This document shows, piece by piece, positions 6,345 through 6,762 of a DNA stretch of 6,762 bases. Source of the DNA: Desulfobacteraceae bacterium (GTDB taxonomy: Bacteria; Desulfobacterota; Desulfobacteria; Desulfobacterales; UBA11574); the NCBI GenBank assembly GCA_002868985.1, contig PKTV01000343.1:1-6762 (forward strand), in the 5' to 3' direction. Positions within the stretch are counted from its first letter, which is position 1. Each line of letters begins with the position of its first letter. Below the pieces are notes generated by a model. The model did no database searches, had not been told where the DNA came from, and saw only the letters and a list, made by a program, of their open reading frames with translations. The position numbers and the translations under genes are program-made.

Positions 6345-6452
6345 GCGATTGCCGAGTTTACCGAATCTGCGGCGTTATGAGACATTTGCAGTAGCAGACT
6401 ACGGTTGCATGTCTCATGCCTTGCATCTTCGGCAAACTCGACAATCGCTCAA
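6341..6452. repeat. Long imperfect hairpin overlapping the cobA-hemD stop codon
   Basis: The left arm 6341-6365 starts at the stop codon (TGAGCGATTG, then CGAGTTT, then CCGAA). The right arm 6428-6452 is its inverted copy, matching 22 of 25 bases. Inside, ATGAGACAT (6377-6385) pairs perfectly with ATGTCTCAT (6409-6417), and GTAG-caga-CTAC (6391-6402) makes a small tip. The whole could fold into a single long stem of about 110 bases. There is no T tract after it, so it is not a standard intrinsic terminator; it may protect the 3' end of the operon mRNA or be a dispersed palindromic repeat inserted at the gene end. Confidence 0.75.
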
Positions 6453-6507
6453 TTTAGGTATCATAAAACTTAAATTTATAAATATATTTATTTCGACCTG
6501 CGACTTC

Positions 6508-6543
6508 AAAGGTTTTTTAGCCATATTTGGCTGAAAAACCTTT
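6508..6543. repeat. Hairpin with 16-bp stem and TATT loop
   Basis: The left arm AAAGGTTTTTTAGCCA (6508-6523), loop TATT, and right arm TGGCTGAAAAACCTTT (6528-6543) pair fully, with one G-T wobble (6518 with 6533). No T tract follows on either strand, so termination by the usual mechanism is doubtful. The left part, with bases upstream of it (6491-6527), resembles 1624-1660 before gmhA and shares the exact 14-mer TTTTTAGCCATATT. Confidence 0.75.
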
Positions 6544-6574
6544 AGAAATTACTAAATATTATAATAGCTTAGTC

Positions 6575-6598
6575 CTTTGAAACAAATCAATTTCAAAG
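6575..6598. repeat. 8-bp inverted pair, possible operator or small hairpin
   Basis: CTTTGAAA (6575-6582) and TTTCAAAG (6591-6598) are exact inverted copies around CAAATCAA. The AT-rich dyad is 92 bases before a possible gene start at 6690, a position suiting a regulator site, but no known consensus is recognised. Confidence 0.4.
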
Positions 6599-6632
6599 AA
6601 GCTTCAGGTATGATTAAATTTTTGACTGGAAG

Positions 6633-6667
6633 CTGTCTGAGTGGATTAGGGATCGTTTTGAAAGAAC
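6633..6667 (+). repeat. Copy 2 of the 34-35 bp direct repeat
   Basis: CTGTCTGAGTGGATTAGGGA followed by TCGTTTTGAAAGAAC closely matches 3425-3458. The bases after it (CCATTGACGATTTAAC, 6667-6682) also resemble CCATGGAGCGATTTAAC (3593-3609), the sequence just at and beyond the outer end of the 3.4-kb element. This copy could therefore be a deleted remnant in which most of the palindrome is gone. Confidence 0.6.
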
Positions 6668-6689
6668 CATTGACGATTTAACTTTATGG

Positions 6690-6762
6690 ATGAACCCCCC
6701 TGATAAAGCAGAAACCTTTATTAATAGCCCGGGCAGTTTCTTTCATTACGAGCCCTTATTCA
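6690..6762 (+). CDS. Possible N-terminus of a further gene (partial)
   Basis: An ATG at 6690 opens a frame with no stop to the window edge: 24 residues, beginning MNPPDKAETF and ending FFHYEPLF. The composition is protein-like, and the ending resembles the N-terminal FxYxxxFPLG region of class I fumarases (FumA-type). That resemblance covers only about six residues and is from memory. No good ribosome site precedes it. The alternative is chance open sequence after the repeat; only bases to the right of the window can decide. Confidence 0.35.
   Translation, partial: MNPPDKAETFINSPGSFFHYEPLF

Larger units (their letters stand above)
6345..6689. other. 345-base intergenic region rich in hairpins
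   Basis: It contains most of the long hairpin (to 6452), a 16-bp-stem hairpin (6508-6543), an 8-bp inverted pair (6575-6598) and the second copy of the direct repeat (6633-6667). No reading frame here looks like a real protein; the one open frame crossing 6345-6534 runs through the hairpin arms. Confidence 0.6.

Noticed and set aside
6259..6534. A 91-codon + strand frame over the end of cobA-hemD and the hairpin
   Set aside because: It is the wrong frame over cobA-hemD and then runs through hairpin arms; no family resemblance and no ribosome site.
6508..6543. Intrinsic terminator for the cobA-hemD operon
   Set aside because: The stem is strong but is followed by AGAAATTACT rather than a T tract, on either strand; kept as a repeat only.
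6560..6565. TATAAT as a -10 element
   Set aside because: The hexamer is exact but no -35 hexamer lies 16-18 bases upstream, and the local sequence is very AT-rich.
3319..6667. CRISPR array from the repeated TTAGGGATCG motif
   Set aside because: Only three copies, unequal spacing of about 100 and 3200 bases, and diverged repeats; no Cas gene is present.

Overview
The window reads as chromosomal sequence from a sulfate-reducing deltaproteobacterium of the Desulfobacterales type. This rests on gene content and order as I know them, not on a search. A tetrapyrrole operon with a CobA-HemD fusion is followed by no siroheme dehydrogenase domain. It lies near gmhA, a deoxyhypusine-synthase-like gene and a degenerate GGDEF-TPR protein. 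Every gene is on the + strand, coding density is moderate, and the gaps are rich in palindromic repeats.

Layout. The tail of an upstream gene (to 76) overlaps by ATGA the start of a 447-residue protein with an N-terminal GGDEF-like domain that has lost its catalytic motif, followed by about seven TPRs (73-1416). A 282-base gap (1417-1698) holds a 7-bp tandem repeat, a short GC hairpin and an inverted pair of 8-bp-unit repeats. Next is a two-gene unit: gmhA (1699-2280), the first step of ADP-heptose synthesis for lipopolysaccharide, and 22 bases later a deoxyhypusine-synthase-like protein (2303-3250) that seems to lack the catalytic lysine. A 406-base gap (3251-3656) contains a roughly 201-bp palindromic element with 21-bp perfect ends. 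A tight operon follows: an FmdB-family zinc ribbon protein (3657-3887), hemC (3887-4834) and cobA-hemD (4824-6344), overlapping by 1 and 11 bases. The last 418 bases carry a long hairpin starting on the cobA-hemD stop codon, a 16-bp-stem hairpin, a diverged partial copy of the 3.4-kb repeat, and perhaps the first codons of another gene (6690 onward).

How the genes work together. HemC polymerises porphobilinogen to hydroxymethylbilane. The HemD half of the fusion closes it to uroporphyrinogen III, and the CobA half methylates that to precorrin-2. Precorrin-2 is the branch point to siroheme (sulfite reductase), to haem by the siroheme-dependent route of sulfate reducers, and to cobalamin. GmhA belongs to outer-membrane heptose synthesis; the role of its deoxyhypusine-synthase-like neighbour is not known to me.

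I saw no phage, CRISPR, tRNA, rRNA or defence genes. The least explained content is the set of intergenic palindromes, some recurring inside this short window, and the deoxyhypusine-synthase-like gene.
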